Positions 30,001-34,000 of a stretch of 64,000 nt of DNA are shown here, one piece after another. Source of the DNA: Streblospio benedicti. Its lineage: Eukaryota; Annelida; Polychaeta; Spionida; Spionidae. Both the position numbers and the translations under genes were made by a program. The stretch spans positions 42,392,303 through 42,456,302 of the forward strand of contig CM032665.1 of assembly GCA_019095985.1 (NCBI GenBank). Reading direction: 5' to 3'. Each line of letters starts with the position of its first letter. Within the stretch, counting starts at the first letter, position 1. The notes beneath the pieces are model-generated. The model was not told the origin of the DNA and did no database searches. It saw only the letters and a list, made by a program, of their open reading frames with translations.

Positions 30001-30218
30001 AATAAGAATTGTGACTCTATACTCCACACAGGGCATAGCTTTTATTTTTAGGCATGCAATAGAAGCTATATAATCATATACAACCACCATCCCGTTCATA
30101 CCTCCATCGGCCCGGCCGTTTCGGCGCCCGACCTGCAGTAGAAGCCGGCCGCACAGCTGAGCGCGGGAGTGACCACGCCGCCGGGGCAGTAGTGACCGCC
30201 GGTGCACGGCATGCACTC
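1..30218 (-). CDS. Giant cysteine-rich extracellular protein (GCC2/GCC3-like repeats), partial gene
   Basis: Seen: 43 minus-strand exons with GT-AG borders (one exception, 17470-17518) whose phases chain into one frame of about 2,300 residues. Nearly every exon carries modules of the form C-x2-C-P-A-G-x-Y/F-C-P with 25-35 residues between cores. N-x-S/T sequons are frequent (NGT, NET, NAT, NCT), and no membrane segment is visible. Known: such modules match the GCC2/GCC3 (ephrin-receptor-like, TNFR-like) cysteine repeats of very large secreted or cell-surface proteins. Inferred: an adhesive or matrix protein. Substrate and partner are unknown. About a third of the exons are phase 1-1, which suits exon duplication. 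The 5' end lies in or beyond the assembly gap at 30219-30651, and the 3' end lies before base 1. Introns run from 44 bp (doubtful) and 117 bp up to 7.2 kb. Coding parts are GC-rich against AT-rich introns. I do not recognise a named orthologue. Confidence 0.85.
405..594 (-). CDS. Giant Cys-rich protein, exon e42, unknown domain
   Basis: AEYPSTNLRGITNYKNAISK, then CEQEGQEPESIHVVETTSQG, ending TSNAKG in phase 1 at GTAACT. It has one cysteine only and so lies outside the repeat region. Domain not recognised. Confidence 0.82.
890..1116 (-). CDS. Giant Cys-rich protein, exon e41, unknown domain, frame disrupted
   Basis: From acceptor GCACAG, the phase set by e40 reads WDRQCPCL, meets TAA, then GFYNETRT. 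The rest is open one frame away: DCTTNWNLGWCNCKTVDLEE, CDESCRAKQKK, FHCPTDADSFIRIS, up to donor GTAAGT. Both parts look coding, and exon length (227) is one base short of a frame-keeping multiple of three. An assembly error or an inactivating change are both possible. I do not recognise the domain. Confidence 0.6.
1770..1914 (-). CDS. Giant Cys-rich protein, exon e40, last ephrin-receptor-like module
   Basis: FEDCLPCPVDHFMPNNASG, CWHCGGQAFQDQEG, TTCNCTGVGRDFQ. The C-x-C-x-G-x-x-R-x-F ending is typical of the close of an ephrin-receptor-like module and appears only here. Phase 2 in, phase 0 out at GTACAA. Confidence 0.87.
2042..2120 (-). CDS. Giant Cys-rich protein, exon e39 (short)
   Basis: YYCPMNSSLPTPCPPGTYQS and then AEYAG, phase 1 in and phase 2 out at GTGAGT. 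Confidence 0.85.
2604..2819 (-). CDS. Giant Cys-rich protein, exon e38
   Basis: Phase 1-1 exon: YKMYDGSPQSNFEDTCEPC, RPGFFGNHANRETCSPC, then a less cysteine-rich stretch (LTNDSIPFGYNHTN) before CPVG. The spacing differs from the upstream modules, hinting at a transition towards the C-terminal region. Confidence 0.88.
3163..3327 (-). CDS. Giant Cys-rich protein, exon e37
   Basis: Phase 1-1 exon: YYCNMSMTQVRCPPGFYC, CPMGHYCPVVTENG, KCPLG. Donor GTAAAT. Confidence 0.88.
3993..4144 (-). CDS. Giant Cys-rich protein, exon e36
   Basis: DSPAAGNWTDCHLCPAGNYC, sequon NGT, CVPGDFCPPGS, CQPG. Phase 2 in, phase 1 out at GTCAGG. Confidence 0.88.
4526..4758 (-). CDS. Giant Cys-rich protein, exon e35
   Basis: PCYPGHYCPYNDTVYAC, CFPCPAGYFCEFEG, CPPGYYCPEATY, CPAGTY. 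Phase 0 in, phase 2 out. The split codon gives Arg with e36. Confidence 0.9.
5080..5187 (-). CDS. Giant Cys-rich protein, exon e34
   Basis: A 36-codon phase 0-0 exon: VCNLGRVINTKGASHIGEC, CPAGYICPLGAVIPQ. Confidence 0.86.
5241..5404. repeat. Pogo-like MITE copy 1 (intronic)
   Basis: It starts ATAGAACCTCTCTTTTAGAG and ends in the inverse form TTGAGGTTCTACTG, with internal GGTGGTCTCAATAGAG repeats. Terminal inverted repeats of about 20 bp and a 160-190 bp length indicate a non-autonomous DNA transposon. The GTAGAACCTC terminus recalls pogo/Tc1-mariner ends, but the family call is tentative. Confidence 0.7.
5493..5656 (-). CDS. Giant Cys-rich protein, exon e33
   Basis: QYCTDGRITGPCAPGFWCKK, then sequon NTT, CPIGYFCPEGTVDPQ. 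Phase 1 in, phase 0 out at GTTTGT. Confidence 0.88.
5711..5803. repeat. Near-perfect palindrome, fold-back element
   Basis: Arms 5711-5740 and 5774-5803 are reverse complements over about 30 bp with one mismatch region, and the loop itself begins and ends with CGTCAC/GTGACG. It lies in the intron upstream of e33. Probably a small fold-back MITE. Confidence 0.75.
6022..6234 (-). CDS. Giant Cys-rich protein, exon e32
   Basis: Phase 1-1 exon: TYQPAIGNDTCEPCPAGYYC, CPPYHFCPEG, CDNGTYTEST, CEWCPAG. Acceptor ATGACAG, donor GTGAGT. Confidence 0.88.
6653..6910 (-). CDS. Giant Cys-rich protein, exon e31
   Basis: A 258-bp phase 1-1 exon with five cores, from AVNATDCPAGTIRNALGG through CYPCPAGHYCADP to CPTGFYCLEKFG and CPPG. 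Confidence 0.9.
7031..7221. repeat. Pogo-like MITE copy 2 (intronic)
   Basis: Near-complete copy: GTAGAACCTCTCTATTAGGA at one end, TTGGAGGTTCTACT at the other. Confidence 0.75.
7260..7439 (-). CDS. Giant Cys-rich protein, exon e30
   Basis: Phase 1-1 exon: IAHEENCTLCSSGKFCNMTG, CFAGYLCIAG, CPKGQYCEFG. A pogo-like MITE ends 39 bp beyond its donor. Confidence 0.88.
7929..8045 (-). CDS. Giant Cys-rich protein, exon e29 (5' border lost in a repeat)
   Basis: The 3' part is clear: LLCPNKAMNTTDPCPDGFW, CPEGTINQGNACPIG, ending NPYEG at donor GTAAAC. Upstream the frame stays open into sequence that looks repetitive (about 8045-8150, with a G-run), and I find no AG in the required phase. The right-hand coordinate is approximate. 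Confidence 0.6.
8045..8290. repeat. Repeat debris with a partial SINE-like segment
   Basis: The stretch 8045-8150 contains GGCAGATCCAGG and a G-run (GGGGGTGGGG) and overlaps the lost border of exon e29. Bases 8205-8290 match the 5' part of the repeat at 54046 (CTCTCTCT, GGCAGGCAAGCTCCTACCAC, GACAGGTTTTACAAC). Confidence 0.5.
9198..9368 (-). CDS. Giant Cys-rich protein, exon e28
   Basis: Phase 1-1 exon: QTLPCAAGYVCLGGSDTAQP, CPDGHYCPEG, ending STGLG. First exon after the giant intron. Confidence 0.88.
9401..9557. repeat. Pogo-like MITE copy 3 (intronic, degenerate)
   Basis: Same internal GGTGGTCTC motifs, but both ends are worn (GTGAACCGCTC, TGGAAGTTATAG). Older than copies 2 and 4. Confidence 0.55.
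9558..10817. other. AT-rich intron sequence, nothing recognised
   Basis: I see no open frame with coding character, no clear repeat ends and no RNA-like fold here. Confidence 0.6.
10818..11292. mobile_element. Short MULE-derived MITE
   Basis: The left end GGGAACAGGCTTTTTCGTCA and the right end (ending CGTGGCGAATCGTCATGGAC, then CCCT) match the ends of the larger element at 13782-16216. Inner parts also match, including TTGAATTTTGACATTATTTC. No coding capacity at 475 bp. It is a deletion derivative of the larger element. Confidence 0.75.
11293..12494. other. AT-rich intron sequence, nothing recognised
   Basis: It may include the 3' untranslated part of the zinc-finger gene just to the right. 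No other feature is supported. Confidence 0.5.
12495..13376 (-). CDS. C2H2 zinc-finger protein, ten fingers
   Basis: Encodes 293 residues from MANHSDEEQKSRHQC to the stop TAA at 12495. Ten fingers follow one another almost without spacer, joined by TGEKP-type linkers. Fingers alternate between two sister types, C-TVCEKSFS-R/Q-SG and C-SQCGKCFS, which suggests growth by duplication of a finger pair. Finger 9 has lost its first zinc-binding Cys (HDTEQC) and is probably not folded. Finger 10 is followed by only three residues. There is no KRAB, BTB or other effector domain. The inner Met was chosen because it has an A at -3 and fits just before finger 1. The frame is open to 13487, where an upstream exon could splice in (CAG at about 13478). 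Probable nuclear DNA-binding protein, target unknown. It lies on the same strand inside the largest intron of the giant gene. Confidence 0.88.
   Translation of the reverse strand: MANHSDEEQKSRHQCTVCEKSFSRSGNLKTHLKIHTGEKPYECSQCGKCFSVSSHLTRHMRIHTGEKEYQCTVCEKSFSQSGHLKIHMRTHTGEKPHECSQCGMCFTHRSTLTNHMRIHTGEKQHQCKVCEKSFSRSGNLKTHLRTHTGEKPYECSQCGKCFSQSNTLTSHMRVHTGEKEHPCTVCEKSFGQKGQLTRHMKIHTREKEHQCTVCEKSFSLSGNMKSHMRIHTGKKYHDTEQCDKSFSPKSAVVTHMHTVTHTEEKPYKCDQCGKCFAQSFELMIHKRFLHWKS
14534..15139 (+). pseudogene. MULE transposase, C-terminal part
   Basis: The open frame (201 codons, preceded by TAG) reads GTGCNFHHTQALYRKIQNLG near its start and TNNDVEGFHRKLN about 100 residues later. The G-C-x-F-H-x-x-Q-A and N-N-x-x-E-G-F-H motifs are characteristic of the C-terminal half of MULE transposases. 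The N-terminal DNA-binding region and most of the DDE core are absent, so the protein cannot be active as seen. Confidence 0.8.
15512..15915. mobile_element. MITE with CAGGCCCGTAGGAAG ends and ACATA target duplication
   Basis: It begins CAGGCCCGTAGGAAG and ends CTTCCTACGGGCCTG, exact inverses. ACATA flanks it on both sides (15507-15511, 15916-15920). The sister copy of the host sequence at about 15340 shows the uninterrupted site, which proves the insertion. No coding capacity, class unknown. Confidence 0.88.
16608..16748 (-). CDS. Giant Cys-rich protein, exon e27
   Basis: Phase 1-1 exon: HYCPEGSDRPIVC, sequon NHT, CDPCPPGQYCLPQ. It is followed by the 7.2-kb intron that holds the zinc-finger gene and the MULE elements. 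Confidence 0.88.
17079..17137 (-). CDS. Giant Cys-rich protein, exon e26 (short)
   Basis: FYCNGSTILPNPPEAICPIG, phase 2 in and phase 1 out at GTATGA. Acceptor TTTGCTGTAG. Confidence 0.82.
17278..17345. repeat. Tiny inverted-repeat element
   Basis: TAGTAGAGCGGGTTTTGCTGCC at the left faces GGCAAGCAAATCCCGCCCTA at the right, about 20 bp arms with three mismatches, 68 bp overall. Confidence 0.4.
17470..17518 (-). CDS. Giant Cys-rich protein, probable exon e25 with defective donor
   Basis: From an acceptor ATAG, the segment reads TTMTSCQPDFCKPCPG. Length (49 bp) and phases (1 in, 2 out) join e24 to e26 exactly. The base pair after the exon is AT, not GT (CCAGG/ATGATC), and the intron to e24 would be only 44 bp. 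This could be a splice-donor change, a sequencing error or a decayed exon. Confidence 0.5.
17563..17625 (-). CDS. Giant Cys-rich protein, exon e24 (short)
   Basis: YYCDNGPSAVGNLTGYECPH and a phase 1 end. At 63 bp it is one of the shortest exons. Its end phase does not fit e26 directly and needs an exon between them. Confidence 0.75.
17744..17891 (-). repeat. tRNA-SINE-like repeat, copy related to 54046
   Basis: Shares ATAGCTGAAGGCAGGTTTT and GGTTGTGAGACCAGAATGAT with the copy at 54046-54232, but its middle is degraded. Confidence 0.65.
18180..18338 (-). CDS. Giant Cys-rich protein, exon e23
   Basis: Phase 1-1 exon: YYCPAGQTTPNPTEF, LCWFGHKCPSGS, CKQCPAG. Acceptor TTGTAG, donor GTGAGA. Confidence 0.88.
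18716..18860 (-). CDS. Giant Cys-rich protein, exon e22
   Basis: GTDIPEPCRNGTYGDSDN, then CRPCDPGYYCNATG and CDPG. Phase 0 in, phase 1 out at GTGAGG. Confidence 0.87.
19269..19472 (-). CDS. Giant Cys-rich protein, exon e21
   Basis: Phase 0-0 exon of 68 codons: PSTNGGECQPGEFCPEG, CTPGMYCPAAG, CDAGWYCPES, CPRGSFCPQ. Donor GTGCGT. Confidence 0.9.
19742..19913 (-). CDS. Giant Cys-rich protein, exon e20
   Basis: YSYPCPAGYFNNLTQQHSPS, then CLPCLPGHYCAGD and GWYCINTSSDAT. Phase 2 in, phase 0 out at GTAAGA. Confidence 0.88.
20286..20432 (-). CDS. Giant Cys-rich protein, exon e19
   Basis: CPAGSYQDLMSEGFCKPC, CPVGHFCPANTS, CPAGYYCPQNTTD. Phase 2-2. Sequons NTS and NTT. Confidence 0.88.
20788..20971 (-). 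CDS. Giant Cys-rich protein, exon e18
   Basis: Phase 1 in, phase 2 out. VSLTAPSGDCWEGYYCVSG resembles e30 (LSAPAGDCFAGYLCIAG), another sign of module duplication. The donor G/GTAACA is confirmed by the frame of e19. Confidence 0.87.
21486..21680 (-). CDS. Giant Cys-rich protein, exon e17
   Basis: Phase 1-1 exon: FYCVPGLTTPGD, CPEGFFCPNGTHYDW, CSPCDAGKYCAG. A pogo-like MITE starts only 37 bp upstream of its acceptor. Confidence 0.88.
21717..21892. repeat. Pogo-like MITE copy 4 (intronic)
   Basis: GTAGAACCTCTCTATTAGGA to TTGGGGGTTCTACTGTA. It abuts the palindromic element at 21900. Confidence 0.75.
21900..22067. repeat. Long palindromic element
   Basis: Arms of about 70 bp (21900-21970 and 21998-22067), beginning GATAACAGTCAATACAAAAC and ending in its inverse, are separated by 27 bp. 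Probable MITE of the fold-back type, directly next to pogo-like MITE copy 4. Confidence 0.75.
22458..22610 (-). CDS. Giant Cys-rich protein, exon e16
   Basis: Phase 1-1 exon: YYCPSGSWLSTQVVC, CPIGQHCPEG, CITCPEG. Very GC-rich, with donor GTACGC. Confidence 0.88.
22769..22963. repeat. Inverted-repeat element
   Basis: GAAATCCGTGAATGAACGTT at the left and AACGTTCATTCACGGATTTC at the right. The arms extend about 44 bp and enclose about 107 bp of AT-rich DNA. Confidence 0.75.
23140..23317 (-). CDS. Giant Cys-rich protein, exon e15
   Basis: VVCLAGYYCGVATHHPEPC, then NGTWSNETG, CQPCTPGAYCGQ and CSPG. Phase 0 in, phase 1 out at GTAAAT. The NGTWSN segment recurs in e3. Confidence 0.88.
23685..23755 (-). 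CDS. Giant Cys-rich protein, exon e14 (short)
   Basis: Only 71 bp: MTAVAGPCDAGYFCPEASRQ and then IDE, phase 1 in and phase 0 out. It is separated from e13 by a 117-bp intron, the shortest well-supported one here. Confidence 0.85.
23873..24028 (-). CDS. Giant Cys-rich protein, exon e13
   Basis: Phase 1-1 exon: SNADICPPGSYCPEQ, CPEGTFSPTEG, CLNCTGGYYCDLTG. Donor GTAAGC, acceptor TTTTCAG. Confidence 0.88.
24431..24568 (-). CDS. Giant Cys-rich protein, exon e12
   Basis: Phase 1-1 exon: LYNIDQCTPCIGGMACDEEG, then CSPGYFCREG with sequon NMT. Donor GTGAGG. Confidence 0.87.
24803..24980 (-). CDS. Giant Cys-rich protein, exon e11
   Basis: DTPGRWFCEECAAGFFCN opens in phase 0. The exon ends FNNRTG in phase 1 at GTTTGT. 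Sequons NAT, NGT and NRT. Its CPTGYYCPNGTKYD motif parallels e5 and e17. Confidence 0.88.
25044..25211. repeat. Pogo-like MITE copy 5 (intronic, opposite orientation)
   Basis: Begins ACAGTAGAACCTCCAATTGA, the reverse-complement end of the family, and ends GATTCTACTGTA. Confidence 0.7.
25251..25423 (-). CDS. Giant Cys-rich protein, exon e10
   Basis: Phase 1 in with QYCGSDGLPLPTGPC, phase 0 out after CPSGTYQ. Four cores, sequon NYT. Confidence 0.88.
25592..25712 (-). repeat. tRNA-derived SINE fragment
   Basis: On the minus strand an A-box-like TGGCAGAGTGG (25675-25685) precedes a B-box-like GGTTTGAATC (25615-25624) at about tRNA spacing, followed by ACGAGACAC. It lacks the pairing expected of a real tRNA acceptor stem. 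Confidence 0.6.
25951..26130 (-). CDS. Giant Cys-rich protein, exon e9
   Basis: Phase 1-1 exon encoding YYCTLGAFEHSP, CPEGYYCPKG and CKICDKG. One sequon (NIT). Donor GTCAGAG. Confidence 0.88.
26365..26543 (-). CDS. Giant Cys-rich protein, exon e8
   Basis: Completes a Ser codon from e7 and reads EGWYCSGGSTHP, CLPGTYCPGM, CEPGWYCPTE, ending in phase 1 at donor GTGGCG. The acceptor is CCTATTTGCAG. Confidence 0.88.
26897..27236 (-). CDS. Giant Cys-rich protein, exon e7 (longest seen)
   Basis: At 340 bp this is the longest exon of the gene. It encodes about 112 residues with six cysteine cores, from YGDVCPRGYHCPTG through CTVCPEGYYCIGN to CTPGMYCLGN. Phase 1 in, phase 2 out. The length suggests a fusion of two ancestral exons. 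Confidence 0.9.
27621..27801 (-). CDS. Giant Cys-rich protein, exon e6
   Basis: Phase 0 in (VEQCTDCLGGYYCDS), phase 1 out after LLGGHTG. It carries a QSGVDRANPDN segment that recurs as VSGVDKPNPLM in e18, so these exons are probably related by duplication. Confidence 0.87.
28165..28315 (-). CDS. Giant Cys-rich protein, exon e5
   Basis: FYCLPENVTAGDP, then CPEGYYCPNGTGLDWMPC, ending NLYR in phase 0 at GTGAGC. Two sequons (NVT, NGT). The middle motif closely resembles e17 and e11, suggesting exon duplication. Confidence 0.88.
28566..28769 (-). CDS. Giant Cys-rich protein, exon e4
   Basis: Starts YCQQNGLTAPEAECQQGYYCPEG and ends CDICPDG. Phase 2 on both sides. Of two possible donors one base apart, only GATGG/GTGAGA keeps the frame into e5. 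Confidence 0.88.
29091..29310 (-). CDS. Giant Cys-rich protein, exon e3
   Basis: Four cysteine cores (FYCDAPG, FYCVEG, FFCPQ, CTPCPAGW) with sequons NGT and NAT. Phase 1 in, phase 2 out. The split Trp codon is completed by the next exon, which fixes the donor. Confidence 0.88.
29491..29626 (-). CDS. Giant Cys-rich protein, exon e2
   Basis: Enters in phase 0 with DSEAYECPVGFYCPEE and leaves in phase 1 after TPCTEG. It has two modules and sequons NLT and NET. The acceptor TTTTTTGTAG and donor GTATGG are clear. Confidence 0.88.
30102..30218 (-). CDS. Giant Cys-rich protein, exon e1 (5'-most seen, cut by gap)
   Basis: Encodes ECMPCTGGHYCPGG and then AAGFYCRSG, ending GPME in phase 0 at donor GTATGAAC. 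The upstream side is lost in the run of N, so its acceptor is not seen. Confidence 0.85.
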
Positions 30219-30651
30219 NNNNNNNNNNNNNNNNNNNNNNNNNNNNNNNNNNNNNNNNNNNNNNNNNNNNNNNNNNNNNNNNNNNNNNNNNNNNNNNNNN
30301 NNNNNNNNNNNNNNNNNNNNNNNNNNNNNNNNNNNNNNNNNNNNNNNNNNNNNNNNNNNNNNNNNNNNNNNNNNNNNNNNNNNNNNNNNNNNNNNNNNNN
30401 NNNNNNNNNNNNNNNNNNNNNNNNNNNNNNNNNNNNNNNNNNNNNNNNNNNNNNNNNNNNNNNNNNNNNNNNNNNNNNNNNNNNNNNNNNNNNNNNNNNN
30501 NNNNNNNNNNNNNNNNNNNNNNNNNNNNNNNNNNNNNNNNNNNNNNNNNNNNNNNNNNNNNNNNNNNNNNNNNNNNNNNNNNNNNNNNNNNNNNNNNNNN
30601 NNNNNNNNNNNNNNNNNNNNNNNNNNNNNNNNNNNNNNNNNNNNNNNNNNN
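30219..30651. other. Assembly gap (433 N)
   Basis: Run of N that cuts exon e1 of the giant gene on its left and a retroelement fragment on its right. The gap size may be nominal. Confidence 1.
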
Positions 30652-30790
30652 CCCCCTTAAGAGTGGTTTGGCACTGTCTTACATGATCCCTCGCTGGAGC
30701 AGGTCTGTTTCTGTGCTCATTTAGGCGGGTATGTAGATGATCTGCTGTTTGGACGACATAGCACGTTGTGCAGCGTGGACACTCAAACAT
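30652..30790 (-). mobile_element. Penelope-like retroelement fossil, GIY-YIG part
   Basis: Minus-strand frame FECPRCTTCYVVQTADHLHT followed by RLNEHRN matches the start of GIY-YIG endonuclease domains of Penelope-like elements (C-x2-C-x2-x-Y-V-x-Q-T, R-L-x-x-H). Truncated by the gap on one side and by the Helitron on the other. Broken. Confidence 0.7.
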
Positions 30791-31914
30791 ATTTTTGCGT
30801 CACAAAAGGCTTTTTAACCACAAGACGTACACACTTCAAACTATGTATGTAAAATCAGGACAACTTGGTGGTCGTTATAATATCACATTTCAAACCAAAT
30901 AAATTGGTTTTGATGATAAAAACAAGAAAAAGGATTTTTTATAGAAAAGTTGCTTACAGGGCCATGTTAGTTAAAGGTACGTAATACGTTAAACGTATGT
31001 ATATGTCAAACGTACGTTGCACGTCACAGGTACAGTCGTACAACGAGGGAGCTGGGGTGGTGATGGTGATGGAGACGCATTTTATCTGCTCCGGACCTGT
31101 TTTGAGGAGGGATGTTGGCAGAAAGGGTGTGTGTCGATATGGCGGGGGGATGGGGGGCGGGGCGGACATGGATGGTGGTGGAGCATTTAATATGTTCCAG
31201 ATCTCATCAATTTCAACCTGAGCAGCAGCAGAAAGGGGGTGATTGAGATGCACATTTATAATGGTCTGCACGTGTTTACCAGGGTAGGAGTAGCTGGAGG
31301 GTAGGATATTAGAGGGATCAAGCATTGTCACATACATGTCGTGTGTGTATGGCTGTCACACATGACTGTGGGAGGAAGGTGATGGGGGTGTATTTAATCT
31401 TTCCCAGACCCGTATAGTGACGGGAGCTGGTGTGAGGGATGTGGGACAGGGGAAAGAATGGGAAGGGAGGAGCATTTAATCTGTTCCAGATCTTATCCGT
31501 TTCAACCAGAGCAGCAGCAAGAAGGGTGTGCGTTAATTATGGACCTGTTTAGATAGGGATGGGGTAGAGCGGGTTGGGGAGAGAAGAGGGGGTGGGGTGG
31601 CGGTGGAAGGAAGGGTAGGGGTGAGTGGGATATTTAATCTGCTCCGCACGTGTTAACCATGGGTAGCAGTAGCTGGGGAGGGATATTAGAGCGATCAATC
31701 ATTGCCATATTTAGTACATTTAGTGTGTAAATGGCTGTGACATATGAGGATGGGAGGACGGTGATGGAGGTGTATTTAATCTGTCACAGACCTGTACACT
31801 GACGAGAACTGGTTCGAGGGATGTGGGACAGGAGGAATGATGGGGAAGGAAGAACATTTAATCTGTTCCGGATCTCATCTGTTTCAAGCCGAGCAACGCC
31901 GGGTAAACAGCTAG
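30791..31914 (+). mobile_element. Helitron-like element, 5' truncated
   Basis: The first 160 bp match the 5' region of the copy at 63817-64000. The element ends GCAACGCCGGGTAAACAGCTAG followed by T, the CTAG/T border expected of a Helitron 3' end. The usual TC start is missing. Inside, a G-rich region (about 31040-31910) holds imperfect tandem units that repeat ATTTAATCTGTTCCAGATC and GCAGTAGCTGG motifs every 290-380 bp. No helicase coding, so non-autonomous. Confidence 0.65.
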
Positions 31915-31959
31915 TATATACATATATAATAAACATGTTGACCATTTAATAATACCCCC

Positions 31960-32280
31960 ACTTTTATTCATTTTGTTCGCTAGAGTTTTGGTAGAGTGTA
32001 GTAAGGTTTTCAGCTTTTGAAGTGTCATGATAACCATATATGGAGCTTCTTTTTCTATCCATAATCCTCCGAGCATTTACCACAGCATTATACTTTGAGA
32101 ATGTGTTTTCCCACATTGTAACAGCCTCTGGTGCCTTGTTTTAGTTACTCCCAAAATGTTATCTAATGCCTTTTTAATGATTAGCTCGTAGAATGTCGGT
32201 GGGTATTGGTTCTTTTCTAAGATAAATTTAGTCTTCTCCGTCTCCACTAGATCACAAATATTGTAGTGTAGCATAACCCT
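31960..32280 (-). mobile_element. Penelope-like retroelement fossil, linker part
   Basis: Minus-strand frames with YPPTFYELIIKKALDNI and APYMVIMTLQKLKTLL resemble the linker between reverse transcriptase and GIY-YIG domains in Penelope-like elements. Same strand and order as the piece at 30652, with the Helitron lying between. Broken. Confidence 0.55.
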
Positions 32281-33680
32281 GCAAAGCTTTTGACCGGGTA
32301 AGATTTAAAATCTTCATTTTCTATATTTCCTCTATTTTTACAATTATCATTTTCAATTTCTTTCTAGTTAAAAGTGTCAATATTTTTCATTTTCTTGATA
32401 ACTAACAAAGTATGATTTTCAACCTTTTCGGACTGAAATTAATAGTAATTGGTTTTGCAAATATTTTATTTGCAAATGATCGACAGTTGCATGTCTATTT
32501 CAAGATCTTTGGCGTGTTGTGCGTTTTCTTTTCTCTTGTGTGCGTGCGAGAGAAAGTACCGAAAATGAGCCACTAAACATCGAGTTGACTTTATTTTTAT
32601 TTATTTTTTATATATGCTCAACAGAAACATTTTTCGTACTTGCTTTATAACTGAACTACATAAATCTTCCTGATGTATCCTACAGCGGTGAACAGCGAAC
32701 CTTACTAGGGTTTCTCATTTTATTTTATTTTGTTCGTGAATTATCAACGTCTTTGTATTGATTTGGCAAAAAATCTGGGAAATTGGTTTCAAGCCTGAAA
32801 TGCGTGTAAAATAAACACAACTGAACAGAACATCAACGTTTAGTATAAAAGCCTAAAATAACGTTACTCGTCCCGTTAACTTAATATAACGGAGGGAACG
32901 TGCTTCAATGCTATAGATAACTATGAGAAGGAGTGAGGGTGATAATCAACAGTTACGGATCATATTGTCGGTGCCATTATTGTGTGTAAATAAGGTATAG
33001 TCACCATTTAGTGTCTGCGTCAACCCACGAAGCTGCGGCGTGCCCCCGCCGATAAGACGGGGCCGCTCGGTGGAGCAGCGAGGGCGAGAACGTCTGGCGA
33101 GCTTGATCACACACTTTGTTATCACAAACGTGTATTTTGTATACTTTTATTGATATAACTACACACCGTCGATAAACGATATTATAAGACTGTACTGACT
33201 TTTGTATGAAACATTATCCTTGACATTCTTGAGCAGATATAAATATAGCGCATAAGTTTTCAAAATCGCGCCAGATCTTAATAAGTTACCTCACATGTCT
33301 ATCTATCTATAGGCCAACAACAATCTCTTTTGCCTTATTGTAGTCGAATATCCAGACAGGTCAACTGGGTAGTGTACACGTTTTACGCCATGTCCTTTGA
33401 ATTAAAACCGTTCTACCTTTCCTCCTACAATATATTTGATCTTTAATACATAATTAATAAATGTGCCTGTGAGTTGATTCAAATCGTTTCAGATTTTTTA
33501 AGAGACTTTAAGAGACTTTTTCTAATAATGAAATGTCGTTTCCACTAACTGATATGGTCAAGAGACCAAGAGTCTAGTAATATTAGGGGCTGTTTGTGTC
33601 TGAAAGTCGAGGAATCGTTCACGCATTACCAATCAAGCCTAGCTACAAAATAAGGGCGTTGGGGTTAGGAGGGTAGGAGG
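32281..33680. other. No gene recognised; short GC-rich patch
   Basis: AT-rich apart from 33025-33110, a GC-rich patch (GCGGCGTGCCCCCGCCGATA and onward) that stands out from its surroundings. It could be an exon, a promoter fragment or repeat debris. I cannot tell. Confidence 0.4.
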
Positions 33681-34000
33681 GGCCTTGTTAGACCGCAAAA
33701 CATAACCAGCCGCAAAATACAACTAGTTGAGGTCTGAACACCCATGACCCACCTCGAAATGATAAGCACTAAACATTGGATAACTCGTGTGAACATATAT
33801 GATACCGTCGTAGGTTAGCAAAACAAAAATGCTCTCTACTGTATGTTACAAATAACGTACATTTGCCCTGGTTATAATTTGCGTCTGGTTATATTTTGCA
33901 TCACCAGCTCCATTTTCGATGCTGTGGTTATATTTTGCGTTAACGCAAATCATAACTGGTTATATTTTGCGTTGGTTATATTTTGCAGTCTAACAGGGCC
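33681..34000. repeat. MITE with GGCCCTGTTAGAC ends and internal subrepeats
   Basis: GGCCTTGTTAGACCGCAAAA at the left faces GCAGTCTAACAGGGCC at the right. Subterminal GGTTATATTTTGCG units occur several times in both orientations, as in transposase-binding arrays. About 320 bp, non-coding. Confidence 0.75.

Noticed and set aside
30192-30686. Open frames spanning the run of N
   Set aside because: They are created by translating unknown bases.
30954-31337. Minus-strand frame of 127 residues with Pro-rich segment
   Set aside because: Lies wholly inside the Helitron-like tandem region, and its sequence follows the G-rich repeat units.
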